Shown one piece after another: positions 24,001 to 34,906 of a DNA stretch of 64,000 bases; position 1 is the first letter of the stretch, and every line of letters begins with the position of its first letter. The notes under the pieces were generated by a model. The model was not told where the DNA came from. It made no database searches and worked only from the letters and a program-made list of their open reading frames with translations. The stretch comes from Strobilurus pachycystidiatus (Eukaryota > Basidiomycota > Agaricomycetes > Agaricales > Physalacriaceae). Location: assembly GCA_019915135.1 (NCBI GenBank), contig JAHLMK010000013.1, positions 868,001 to 932,000 of the forward strand, read 5' to 3'. The translations under genes and the position numbers were made by a program.

Positions 24001-24109
24001 GTGCGTCAGGCTTTTGCGCTGCATAGTTCACTTGACATATTCGGTTTTCCCCAAGAAATCACTGAATTGATAGCGTATCAAAGAGTGACAAGTGGGTAGA
24101 ATGAGAGAA
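21064..24109. other. Gene-poor stretch, about 3 kb, with a possible gene relic
   Basis: The right end (21064 on) holds the homeobox promoter. I find no intact gene. A minus-strand patch at about 24040-23200 has short coding-like pieces (YLPDDRFVIYPLM; IPDPVIITLEKGVSLPSP; AKYMPLGKTLSDLARKQLYL; VLVDSCADQRVLASFKLGAG) separated by stops. It could be a degraded gene of unknown family. A plus-strand frame at 21468-21725 begins with a hydrophobic stretch but is otherwise featureless. Confidence 0.3.
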
Positions 24110-25003
24110 TCAGAGCAGCGACAGCTTGTCTAGCAGTCCGGACACCCCGAGGGTCCCTTCCTCGCATCTGGGTACGGTCATTCCAGAGCATCTTTGAGTC
24201 GCGCCTCTGTACCTCCAACTCTTCGACTTGAGAGTGTCTTGCGCGTCATAGAGGGGCACATGAGCGTAGCTGAGGGGCGAAGTGGGAGGTGACAAGGGAA
24301 TATCGACGAAGGAGGATGGCGGACTGGTCGCCTGGCTCGGCAAGTACACCAATCCCAGCCCAGGCGCAGCTTGGGCTATGTCAAGGAGGCCGGCGGCCAC
24401 TGAAAGGGATGGAGAAGAATCAAGAAGTAAAGGAGACGGTGCTGCTTTGGGGCTGAACAGGCGATCAGGGAGAATGACGGGGGAAGGCGAGTCGGGAAGG
24501 ATAGTGGCAACAAGACAAGGCTTCCTGGGTGTATCCAGCTGCTCTTCACGCTCGGATGAGAGGACCAGACCGAGTCCTGGAAAATGCTGCGTACAAATCA
24601 ATCAGATCGTTTCGAGAATTGTTACAGGTTTGTTTACATTGGAGTTGACGGATACCAATCGAGCAGAGGAGCGTCGCCTTCCACTGGCACGCCTTTTCGT
24701 GTAATTCTTGTTGATGCCACGGTTCCGCAAAGGCGATTCCTTGACCTCCTCCGGCTCTGCGTCGTAGTCCAAATCCTCCTCGACCAGCACAGGCGTGTTC
24801 TTCGGCCTTCCCCGGCTGATTGGGTGCGCAATGTACGAGGCTCGCCCAGCGGAATTGTCACGTTTCTGCTCGTGAAAATCGGGGAGAGGCGGCGAGCCGT
24901 CTGTCTGCGAATCCGAGGACGATCTGGGCTCAAAAAGCGAGTGCGACGCGTACGATGACGTTGAAGAAGAGTAGCTAGCACAAGGTTCCAGCCTTTGCGA
25001 CAT
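24110..25003 (-). CDS. Hypothetical Ser/Pro-rich disordered protein
   Basis: Two exons. Exon 1 starts MSQRLEPCASYSSSTSSYAS at 25003 and runs to SVNSN. A GTAAAC donor at about 24642 and the CGCAG acceptor near 24588 join it in phase to HFPGLGLVLSSEREEQLDTP. The frame ends GLLDKLSLL with TAG at 24112-24110. The product, about 280 residues, is rich in Ser, Pro, Asp and Glu with a basic stretch (KRRASGRRRSSAR). No catalytic motif, signal peptide or membrane segment is visible. The function is unknown; clean splicing across two long frames argues that it is real. Confidence 0.55.
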
Positions 25004-25405
25004 AATTGAAGATAGAAATGAGAAAATTGGAGATGGAGATAGAAGGATGTGGTAGGTGATAAAGGAGTGATACAACTGACGCCACGGCAACGAGTGTGAT
25101 CGTTGGTTCGATTCCGCGTCGGACGCAATAAATTCGAAGGAAAAATTCAGTAAATGCGAAGTCGGGTCTTACACAGCGAATAGTAAGTACATAAGAGCTA
25201 TCCAAGAATCCTTGTTTTTCGCTTCTGCATATTTGCTGGGCAAACTAGGCTTATGGTGCGTCATCTGCGGGCATCGAGAACCCTCAAAGAGCGGCGTTAT
25301 ATGTTCCGCTATCAGGCCCAACGCTGCTGAGACGTCGCCCAAAAGTCCAACCACGTTAACGGATTGGATGACTTGGTACCTGACAAGATACACATGTCAG
25401 TATGG

Positions 25406-26297
25406 TTAGACTGGGAGGGAATCGGAATGGACTCGCGTGGAACAGAGGAAGTTATTCCCTTCGGCCAAGGTCTCAAGATTATAGACGCCTCCCGTCAAGT
25501 TACCAAGATTGATAGCCGTGAAGGAATTGACTGTACCCGTTTTAGATTGCAGCAGCAAGGTTTCAACAACTTCAGCGATAATGGCGACATACATTTCCTC
25601 CAACGGACAGTAGTCGTTGATGCTCTGATAGCAGTTGGAGCGCTCGTAAGGCAAAGTCAGGAATCGTGTGCGGATCAGGTCGGTGGTACCAGTTCTCCGG
25701 AATGCGTTCAAATCCCCGACTGACTTGCAGGTCTGGTCTGAGATCGTTGCTGCAAGAATCCGTTGACAATCTCGAACCAATATAAGGCAGGAGATGTCAA
25801 CTGAGCCAATCGACCATTGAGTTGTGATTGAATCGCCCACAAAGATAACAGAGATGGCAGAGAGCCTGAGGAACATAGCGAGATTAATCGCCGCCAGTCG
25901 CTTCGACGGCTTCGAGAAGTGTTGTCAGGCCAGATCTGTTGAGATACTGTTCATTGCGTTAGTGCGCCGGATGTCAAAGAAGCCGAAATCAACTTGCACC
26001 GTGATTAGCGAGAGAGTTTAGGCCTGGAAGTAATATTGCCTGCAGTAATTCCGGTCTGAAGAGCGCTGGAAGCAGCTTACTTGGACATGATCCGCCTAAT
26101 CGACCTTCCAGCGGGGCTCGCCATCCAGGCTTGCTCGTAACATCGACGAGAAAGCTCGGATCAAACGCTGACGCTCGCTTGGTGGCGTTTCTTGCGAACG
26201 GACAGCGACACGCTTCTTTTCCATCGCCCCGTCCGTGTGCCGCAAACGCGAAAGACAAGCAAGGAAGAAGGAGCAAGAAGAGACCAACGAAGCGCAT
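25406..26297 (-). pseudogene. Truncated heme-thiolate peroxidase (UPO/chloroperoxidase family)
   Basis: It starts at 26297 with a signal peptide (MRFVGLFLLLLPCLSFAFAA). Splicing at GTAAGC restores the heme-thiolate signature GGSCPSLNSLANHG, whose Cys is the axial heme ligand in this family. The end is also diagnostic: GFERIPENWYHRPDPHTIP, LLSVGGN, then, after an intron with a weak donor, NSFTAINLGNLTGGVYNLET and LAEGNNFLC. Between them the frames need at least one shift near 25890-25910 (LTTLLEAVEAT against AAINLAMFLRLS). The middle of the enzyme, including the E-H-D...R acid-base region expected about 100 residues after the Cys motif, is absent. I therefore call it decayed. An unusual, intron-rich functional gene is less likely. 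Confidence 0.6.
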
Positions 26298-27281
26298 ATT
26301 TCAAGAAGGTCAAATACTTGAAGAATGGACAATACCGTGTTATGTCCTCCTTGTTTGGCCGCAGATTGCCGGGCGAGTTTAACAGCGTCGGCTTGGTGGA
26401 GTACTAACGAAGGCTGGGAGATTAACACCTGTACGCTACAGCGTAAGAACTGAGTACTGAGTACTGAGTCATGACCCGCCCGTTGGATCCTCAAGGAGAA
26501 GAAAAGTTTGAGCACATGTAGATGTCGAACTAGGTCATCTATGCACATTTCTTGCGATTGCAATCAGGGAAAGAAACGGAGGTGATTCGAGGCCACCCTA
26601 GCGTTCATTGAGCGACTTGAGATGGATCAGGAGTCTTCAGCATGAGGCTAGTCCTTGAGTTCGAGTCCAAGGGCTCCCTGAGGTGATGGTGGTTCGAAGA
26701 AAAACTTGAAGGACGCCACGTGCGTCATGACGCATCTTGTCGACCGTGACCGTAGTTTAATGTCTAATGTTCATGACAAGGCCTGATTGAGCGAGTAAGC
26801 CAGCAGCACGTAGTGTGGATATACATTCATACACAAGAATAATCACCAGTAGATCTGCCAATGTTGATTTGTTTGGTGAGTTTCTCATACTCAACTGCGA
26901 TGTGCCAGTGAGGCTTTTGCAACGCGAGTAACAAGTTCCAAGCGTAGCACAGTGTAGCACTCACTAGCACAGCCAAATGACAATGCTGCGGGATCTTGTC
27001 AAGGAGATTAACGGCATTGCGCAAAGAGGAAAGCGAGAGGAAGCGCGACTCAGGTCCTACACTCGGACCGCCGGGACGGTCGTGATTTCGATCAATGATT
27101 GCCGCCTCACTGCCGCCTCGCGGTCGAAACGTGTTGAATGTTCTCAACGTGTTGAATAGTCTCAACTGTTGCACTCCTTCCTACAGCACCACAGTGTCTA
27201 TTCATTCAAAGTGTGGAATTTTTCCATCCTCCTATTTGTCCCTCACCGACGTTGCAGCACAGGCAGACCGGTAGTATTACC
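26298..27281. other. Intergenic region upstream of the DUF6535 gene
   Basis: About 980 bp without a supported gene; it contains the promoters of the flanking divergent genes. A minus-strand frame at 26827-27174 includes a hydrophobic stretch (CHLAVLVSATLCYAWNLLLA) but has no family resemblance. A short direct repeat of GAGTACT lies at about 26448-26468. Confidence 0.35.
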
Positions 27282-30277
27282 ATGGCGGAACACGAGTCAC
27301 CACCGCTCCCTCAGTCTCCTTCGACCCATTCCGAGTCGAATGGCGCTACCCAGACACAGCGTACCGAGGGTCTTTATCGATCTGCCTCTGTTCAAGATGG
27401 GTCCCCACCGACTCCCTCACCCGCCATCGCACCGGAGGTTCCACCACCGCCGCCTGTCACTCAAGTTCATCACGCTCCCGCTCAGACCGAGCAGCCCCGG
27501 AGACACGTTTTTGGGCTAAAACAGACCTCAACACAGCACGTCTTCAACGACAATTATGAGACGCGCCTTCCTGAAGATCCTTACGGCCATGAAACGGCGC
27601 CGAATGCCAGAATTTGGCGCGTATACAATGAAGAAGCGGCCGAGTTTGACAGAGTCATGGGCGATCAGTCTCGCGATGGTCTTGATGTCATGTTGGTCTT
27701 CGTAAGCACTCCAGTCTGCATTGTAGGTTGCAAGCATGCTCATCTTCCGACGTATGTATGCAGGCCGGTCTATTCTCGGCCGTTGTGACCTCCTTCCTCG
27801 TTCAGGTCTCCCAGAATCTCCAGGCGGACTTTACGGAGATGTCTGCCCTACTCCTCTATGATCTCGTCTCCATCCAACTAGCTATGACTGACGGTGGAAA
27901 GTCTGTAAACATAACAACGCCTGTCGTCGACCCTTCCGCCAATTTTGAACCGGCCGCAATCGACATCTGGCTTAATGGTCTTTGGGTCGTTAGCCTGACC
28001 ACCGCCCTCGTTGTCGCTCTCGCGGCTGTGCTTGTCAAACAGTGGCTTCACCATTACAATACCGTCCCATCTGGTAGCCCACGCGATCGGAGTCAGATTC
28101 GTCAGTTCCGATACATGGGCGTCGAGCGCTGGCGCGTTCTCGTGATCATTGGAATGCTACCAATCGTGATGCACATCTCCCTGTTCCTCTTCTTCTCGGG
28201 CCTTATTCTCTTCTACATTCCTCTCCGCACATCTCTAGCATGGACTGTCGGAGCGATCACAGTCGTTGCCTGTGTCCTTTACCTCATCAGCAATTCCATA
28301 CCCGTCATTTACCCCCAGTGCCCATACCAAACTCCGTTGACCGGTTTCCTGCGCTACTTGTCTCATACTGTCCTAAGTTCATTTGGATATATTCCTCCCG
28401 GACCTCCTTGGTGGAGAACACTCCTACAAAGGATGCAAAGCGGTTTGGAAGCCTCGGAAACTTTAGTGGCCACAGATTTGGCCCCTAAGACACTTCTAGT
28501 GGATGCACTAGATTGGCTCTATACGGCTTCTTCCAATCCCTCTGTCCGCAGCCTTGTCATTCAGGCGATCGGTGGCCTTCCCCCTACGGCAAAGGACCAT
28601 GCCCATGAGACCTGGTGCCCCCGTCGGGGCGCATCTGACCTCCAGGAACGTAGGAAAGCTCTTCTCGAGGGTACTACGATGCGCTCTTTGCTAGCAGATC
28701 GTTCACAAATACCTCTTCCAGGCCAAGAGAAGGTCTGTGAGCGTTTGATGTGCTCCTATATTTTTACACGGCCGTGGATCAATTTCACCACTCTCATGAC
28801 CAATTGTGACATATACTTCCACCACAGATTTGTGATCGACGATGGAGATCCATACTATAACTCCGTAGCATGGCTCTCAGGCTATTCAGGGCGTAGAAAA
28901 GAGGAAAGGAGTCAAAGGCTTCTCACTTTCCTAGACAACCTGAACGCCGACGAAGTGAAGCTCCATCCACTTGTCTGGAAAAACCTTTTCGAGCGCGCTG
29001 TCCATTTTGCGATCTTTACTATAAATGATTCCAAAGCCGCCTCTCAATACGCGAGACTACTTGGGAGGGCGTTCGGCAATCATTCCAAGAAATATCGACG
29101 CCCGACGCCAAATTTGCATCAATCAGAAACGGTGGTGGGAATCGCCGAAGCCCTGTCTCGAGAGCCTTGGATAGCGCAGGAGCTACATTCCATCCCAATG
29201 ATCTCTTCCTTTGTCGCTGATGACGGCCGCATCACTTCCGCATATCGTCTGTTGATAGCTGCCGGAAAATGGGCTCTACATTGTATCACGTCGCACCCGG
29301 ACTCACCACCTGACGCGCCGAACCTTGAGCCATTCATCTTTCTTTTGAGGGCCGTTGTCGAGGAGATCAAGAGCTGTATCTTGATGAACGTGGCTATAAC
29401 GTGGGACCAACACGGTCCTGCTACTAGGGATCCACACCTGCACTCTCACCTACTTGAACTGGTCATGGATGTAGCGGATGAGGCTCTCATCTTTCAGCCA
29501 CTCTCGGAGACTGCAAGGGTACGCAAAAGTGCAGCCTGGCACCTGCGGGGTCTCCGTGAACACCTTAAAGAGCTGTATGTCGGGTTCATGGCAAGCAAAG
29601 ACCTCTTCTCTATGCCCCCTTTCCATCGTCTACTCATGGCTCCAATAGCCAGGCATATACGCTGGGAATTCAACCTGTCTGGAAACCATGGACGTTCCCA
29701 TACCAGCAAGGCTCTTTGGCTTATGTTTGACGCCCTCGCCGATGGCCGAGAGGAGGCGAATAGAGTATTTGTTGACGACGACTGGATGACGACAATTGCA
29801 GAACTATGGGTGGCCACCTACCACCTCAGGAGCAAATCTCATACGGTTGCTGATAAGGCCGCAATGGTCATCGTCAGATTTGTGGCTTTCCTCACTCGCC
29901 GACCGACTCCAGAGTCGCTCGACTCACTGTGCCGTCCTCGCTGCCTCACGATGTTTCACGTTATATTGGCCGATCTCGAGTCGGATCCTGTTCACTGGAC
30001 ATGGTTCAAAGCACTGCGGAAGCTTTGCTCATCCTATGAGTCGTGGCCCGAGTGTTACCAGACCCTCATAGACCTAGTCACTTGGATGGACAATGAAGGG
30101 GGAGAAGAGAGTCCTGCTTTCCCACTAGATGGATTCTTCGAAGGGAAAGTTATGGAGTTTGCGGATCAGGGTGTTGATCTTGATGAGCATCTTCGCGAGA
30201 TGTTCACTAAGGAATCACCTCGAAGGGATAAACTGAAGACTGGACTGGCACGGATGGTGGAGGCAAGCGAGTCCTGA
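27282..30277 (+). CDS. DUF6535 domain membrane protein
   Basis: The start is MAEHESPPLPQSPSTHSESN at 27282. A Pro/Ser-rich N-terminus is followed by RIWRVYNEEAAEFDRVMGDQ and GLDVMLVF. An intron (about 27701-27762) leads to AGLFSAVVTSFLVQVSQNLQ, the hallmark of the Agaricomycete DUF6535 family, with four predicted membrane helices: AGLFSAVVTSFLV; LWVVSLTTALVVALAAVLV before KQWLHHY; VLVIIGMLPIVMHISLFLFF; and TVGAITVVACVLYLI. About 650 residues of soluble, helix-rich C-terminus follow and end at TGA 30275-30277. The family is expanded in mushroom-forming fungi and has no established role. Only one intron is needed, and the frame is intact. Confidence 0.85.
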
Positions 30278-30527
30278 TACGGTTGGGTTCGGTACGGCGA
30301 TTAGCGCTATGACAATATGTGAATATGCGTTAACAAGTTGAGTAAGTAGCATGACTGGAACACACGACAGTAGTGAATATACACGAACATAGAAACGGCA
30401 CCACAGCGTCAAAACCAACAAGACTAAATGAAGCATAAGTATATGTACATATCAGTTGTATACAGATCTTCTCGGGGGGAAAAGCAAAGCAAAGCATCAT
30501 ATCATAAATCATAAGTAAAAACGTCCA

Positions 30528-32115
30528 CTAAGAAAAGAAACTGAACCTCTTGTGTAGCTTTTTCGAAGGAGAGGCTGAACCCTTTACAGGCGACGCAGAA
30601 CCTTTGACCGGCGACGCGGAAGCCTTCACAGGCGACGCAGAACCTTTGACAGGCGACGCGGAAGCCTTCAAAGGCGACGAAGGGCGCATAGCACCTTTCA
30701 CCGGCGACGGCGTCCTCGAAGAACCAGGCGACTCGGGTATGGCGCCCAAATGCAAGTTCAACGACGACCTCGACATCTCGAATCCTGGCTTCAAAAACCT
30801 CATCGACAGCGGGCGGCGGAGCTTCGAACCGCCGTTAGGAGCCGAGAACGTCTCTGGTGGTAGGACCTCCCATTCCTGAGATGGTCGGGGCCGCCGGGCT
30901 TCCTGTGAGGGCCGAGTAGCGGGGCGGGGGCGCGGTGTTGTTTGCAGATCGAGCTTTGGCTGCTCGTGGACCTGGTCATCAAAGTGACTGAGCAGGTCGA
31001 GGGCGTATGACGGGAGAGATGACGGCGGGAGGTCCGCGAGGAGTTGGGCCGAAGAGCGGGAAGGATGGGCGGTTAATCTGTGGATGATGGCGGTACCAGA
31101 TTCGGAGTCGATATCTGGTTCGTCTTCGATGATAGTGCCGCAGGACGAACTGAAGCTACTTCGTACGACCCGGGGCGGGACGGTCGCCGCCGTGACCAAA
31201 GAGCTGGTGGAGGAGGATGTCAAGGTAGGCGCAGTGGGGAACTTGAAGTCGAGAGATATGGATCGTAGATGGGAATGTGGAATAGATGTGCGGAGACGCA
31301 TCGGCGACACTTCGCTCAATGTGACCCGCCGTAGAGCCCGTTCGTCCTTCAAGTTTCGAGCAGACTTGGCCTTTGGCCTCACGGAGCGTCTAGTCTTGGA
31401 TGTGTGTAGAAATTGCAGTAGATTGGCCTGCTTCCGGGACATAGGTGGGGGTGGAGCATTAGCGTCGGCCGTTGTAAGAGCTGCCAGCTGTTGGGATACC
31501 ACTTTGATCTCGTCCTCGGCCATGGCCAACCGCCGTTCTTCTCTCCATCTGTCCTGCTTCAGGGAGTCAAACTCCTTGGGGTCGGTGGTACGGTCATCGA
31601 GAAGAGCACGGATGCTATTGGCGCGCAAGCGGGCTTCATCGGCCCGAGCGTTCAGCATCGCAACGGCCTGTCGCAGTGTCCGAATCTGCAGTTCACGGGG
31701 CGACACCTCTGACAGTGCATGCTGCGCAGTGACGGCCAAAGCTTCCTCTGCCTGTGAGTAGCGCCGCTGTCGGACCTCGACCTGCTTGCTTGGCGGGGAT
31801 TCTGGGGGAAATACGCGGACAGTGGTTGGGTTGGGCACCCCAAAGGTGTAGCTTGTGTCTGGATCCGGCGTGCTGTGTTCGTCGTTAGCAGTGCCGTTAC
31901 TGTTGTGGCCGACTTGAACGAGGACGCACTATGAGACCGACGCATTGTCAGCGACAATTTTGGCAGAGTTCCAGCCGCCAGAGCTCTGTAGTCGTCAGCG
32001 TTGAGCACAGCGGCGGGCACTGTGCACAGACCTGTAGCGCACTGGACCGCCTTGAACTGTAAGGAACATTTATCGTCAACGGGGCCATCTTGCTGGTTGA
32101 GGGCTGGGCCATCAT
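30528..32115 (-). CDS. Coiled-coil protein with C-terminal S-P-x-K repeats
   Basis: The best model starts at ATG 32115 (MMAQPSTSKMAPLTINVPYS). It splices SSALQ across a GTCTGTGC...CTCATAG intron (about 32030-31926) in phase to CVLVQVGHNSNGT, then runs in one frame to 30528. A helical coiled-coil-like segment spans roughly RQRRYSQAEEALAVTAQHAL to AEDEIKVVSQQLAALTT. Basic and Ser-rich regions follow. The tail repeats SASPVKG or SASPVKA and ends KKLHKRFSFFS. Seven S-P-x-K sites are consensus targets for proline-directed (CDK-type) kinases. No catalytic domain is seen; the function is unknown, and a cytoskeletal or cell-cycle scaffold would be speculation. Confidence 0.7.
30570..30714 (-). repeat. 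18-bp coding tandem repeat (SASPVK units)
   Basis: On the plus strand an 18-bp unit resembling CCTTTGACAGGCGACGCA recurs about seven times with alternating variants. It encodes the S-P-V-K repeats at the end of the coiled-coil protein. Its length should vary among strains. Confidence 0.75.
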
Positions 32116-32502
32116 GGTTGCCGTCACTCGTCGTCGCCGTCGCCGTCGCTGTCAAAAATGACAGCCAAATCACGTTTTCCTGTCGAGAAGTCGAGGCAAG
32201 ATGGTAAAGGTGTGGCGCATAACGTGGGCGTAAGAGTGTAAAAAGAGCTTGCTCGTCATCAGGGTTGTGTTGATCGAACTCAGGCTCATCACGTGGCCGC
32301 GCGCATCAATTCCCTTTTTCGAAAAACAAAAAGCGGCCCAGACCCGCCGCCGGCTCTTCGTATTGTTCTCTGGTCGTGCCTTGGGATACAACTACAAAAA
32401 GGAATTTCTTCGCAATGACAATAACACCCAACTTTTCTCCTTCCCATCCTCCAGCCCAGGTGGCCTTGACTTGGTTTACTCACGAATTCTGACGACCTAA
32501 TA
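32116..32502. promoter_or_regulatory. Divergent promoter region (coiled-coil gene / AA14 LPMO)
   Basis: 387 bp between two divergent start codons; both promoters must be here. No obvious TATA box. Confidence 0.4.
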
Positions 32503-33873
32503 ATGCCTCTATCTTATTACCTCTTCCTTCCGGCTCTTACGCTTCTCTCCATTCCGCTGGCGGAGGCACATTCTGGTACGGTTACCCAAAAACTTCACTG
32601 GCACCTCACTCATCCTTCCCCAAGCATTTTGGCATCCCAGTATGTAGTAAGTTGGACCCAACTTCAACCCCTTCCTTCAAGCTTATCCATCTCAGCGGCT
32701 TCAACGTCACCGAACAGACATTCTCCTACGACAACCGGCCCGTCTCTCCTCTCATGGACATGACTTTTGACCAATGGTGGTTCCACGGACATCTTGACTA
32801 CCCTCCCAATGACGGCGACATCTTTCAACTCCCAGCCGGACAGCCCGCCACAGCCGAGATCGCATGCAACAAGGGTGCCACGACGTGGTTCAACTCCTCA
32901 GAAGGAGGCGACATCCGCGAACCAGACAACCCCAACGACGTCTGCCCGAACTCTGGCACCGACGCCTATCACACCAAGGGGATTGACGACCTGACAGGAT
33001 GTGCGATGGCGATCGCGTACAAGAATGACGCCCGCGACGTGGAGCCAGAAGACTTTACTGTGTTCAGCATAAACCAGACGTGCGTCTGGACGCGCTTCAC
33101 GGACTTCCAAGTTCCCGCGCGGATGCCTCCGTGTCCTGAAGGTGGCTGCATCTGCGCGTTCTTCTGGATTCATTCAGTTAGTCCTTTCCGCACATATCTC
33201 AAAATACACTACTTATCTTGGACCTCCAGCCCGACAGCGGCGGGGAGCAAAGTGCGCTGTTCTTACGATTGACTAGGATTTATCTGATCTGTTTATCCTT
33301 CTCCATAGATTACATGAACGGGTATAGATGCAATGTCACCGGATCGACGTCTACTGTGCCTGTCGCACAATCCAAACTTGCCCGTCGATGCGGCTCCGAC
33401 GTCGAGAACAACAGGAACTTCCCCGTCCCCAGCAACTGCACATATGGCGCGAAACAGCCGTTCTACTGGTTCCAGAGAGAGCAAAACAACGTCCGTCACA
33501 TCTTACTCCCCATCTGCCTGGAAGTTTTCTCTAACCAACTGGCAGATGTTTGAAGGCACCTACTCGCCCCCCATATACACCGACCGATACAACTTTCTTG
33601 ATGGTGCGCAGGACGACATCTTCGAGGACTCGTATGAGACGATACCCGATCCCTCCCAGACCGCGCTCATGCCTGTGCTGAACGCGACCATCTTTAATGG
33701 TGACTCTGCCACCGCACGTCGTCGGTCTTATCCACGGTCCGTACCGCGAATTCTTGTTGCTTTGATCCCAACTGACCATCATCACATCTTTAGGCGTGCT
33801 AAACGATCACTGCCACGACGCCTGCCAGTGCCGCATCAACACAGATCACGATGGCATTGATACTCTACTTTGA
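32503..33873 (+). CDS. AA14 family lytic polysaccharide monooxygenase
   Basis: A signal peptide (MPLSYYLFLPALTLLSIPLA, cut after EA) exposes His1. After two short introns the mature chain reads HSAFWHPSMYGFNVTEQTFS and YDNRPVSPLMDMTFDQWWFH, close to characterised AA14 enzymes. The copper site is intact: His1, His102 (AYHTKGIDD) and the axial Tyr179 (after an intron, PDSGGEQNYMNG). Further conserved parts are CPEGGCICAFFWIHS, RRCGSDVENN, NCTYGAKQPFYWFQ, MFEGTYSPPIYTDRYNF and DGAQDDIFEDSYE. The last exon gives GVLNDHCHDACQCRINTDHD and stop TGA 33871-33873. AA14 enzymes act on xylan coating cellulose, which fits a wood-decay lifestyle. The C-terminus (DHCHDACQC) is Cys/His-rich. Six or so introns. 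Confidence 0.9.
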
Positions 33874-33972
33874 TCCCCTCCCCTATTTCACGTCCCATTG
33901 TACATTCATATAAGTAAATTACCATTCCGCTATTCCATTGTGTTCATATCGGTGACGAGGGTCTTTGCGAGC

Positions 33973-34023
33973 CCAATTCGGGACGACAATGGGCCATGAC
34001 TTGGGCACTCAGATGTATATAAG
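33973..34023 (+). promoter_or_regulatory. CCAAT and TATA elements of the small Cys/His protein gene
   Basis: CCAAT at 33973-33977 and TATATAAG at 34016-34023 lie 130 bp before the ATG at 34150. CT/CA-rich leader sequence with CATCACAGCACC follows. The arrangement is classical for a strongly expressed fungal gene. Confidence 0.6.
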
Positions 34024-34149
34024 ACAGACGGGGCGCGCATCATCAAACATCACAGCACCCTCTGCTTCCCATCAAGCTACAGCTACAGCTATAAAATCTA
34101 CAGCTCTGTGAGACATCCCGAACACCATCGCCCCCACTTCATCAACATC

Positions 34150-34607
34150 ATGAACACTTCCGCCTCCACCTCCACCTCCACCTCCCACCGTCAACTGGAC
34201 TTTGACGACATCGAGGCGTTTGGCGTCTCTTCGCGTAAAGGGCCAAAGGACGTGCGCAAATCTCTTCTTGTCTCACCTGACATGATTCACCGACAGCGCT
34301 CCCAGACATCGTCCTCGACTTCTCCCGCTGGCCATGACGAGTCAGACTCCGATGCTTCCTCAGACTCAGCGCCCGTCAATGTCGATGCCATCTTCGGACA
34401 CCCAGACTCCACTCCTACACACAAGTGCTGTGGCGAGGTCTTCGGCAACTTGGAGTACATCAAGCACATTCATGTGCATCACCGCGAAGAGGTCCGGAGG
34501 TTGCTCAGCTGCAAGGATAGCACCTGTGGAGAATGCAGTGGTACGTCTCGCCTCGGATGTTTAGGTGCAGGCTGGTGTTAATGTTGATTGAACGCATAGA
34601 TGCCTAG
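34150..34607 (+). CDS. Small Ser-rich protein with C-terminal Cys/His (zinc-finger-like) motif
   Basis: MNTSASTSTSTSHRQLDFDD starts at 34150. The N-terminal half is Ser/Thr-rich and acidic (DESDSDASSDSAP). The C-terminal half contains THKCCGEVFGNLEYIKHIHV and HHREEVRRLLSCKDSTCGEC, with Cys and His spaced like a degenerate C2H2 finger plus a second Cys pair. An intron (GTACGTCTCG to GCATAG) joins CSG to a terminal DA and TAG 34605-34607. The product is about 130 residues with no signal peptide. A good TATA promoter supports it. The function is unknown; nucleic-acid or protein binding through zinc is an inference. Confidence 0.65.
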
Positions 34608-34906
34608 TGCTGATGAACGCGGTACCCCATTCATGTGACGACGAGATACGCGTGTTATGAACTTGAGAGCAGCAGTTGTATTCCATGTGTATATTATTCA
34701 ATATTTGCCACTATCGATCATACTTTCATAAAGCCCAACGCGAAGACATCCCGAGGAACAATCAGTCTTGCTTGAGCATGATTTGTGGCGATGCCACTAT
34801 GAGCTCTGTCGCAAAAAGATATAGATTCCTATTACAGTTACAACAATGCCTGCTACTACAAGTACAAGACAAGCCCAAATCTCGCGTTCCCAGTATTGAT
34901 TCCTTT

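Noticed and set aside
25098..25135. tRNA-like T-arm sequence GGTTCGATTCC
   Set aside because: The flanking bases do not form the T-stem or an acceptor stem, and no anticodon arm fits upstream, so I do not call a tRNA.
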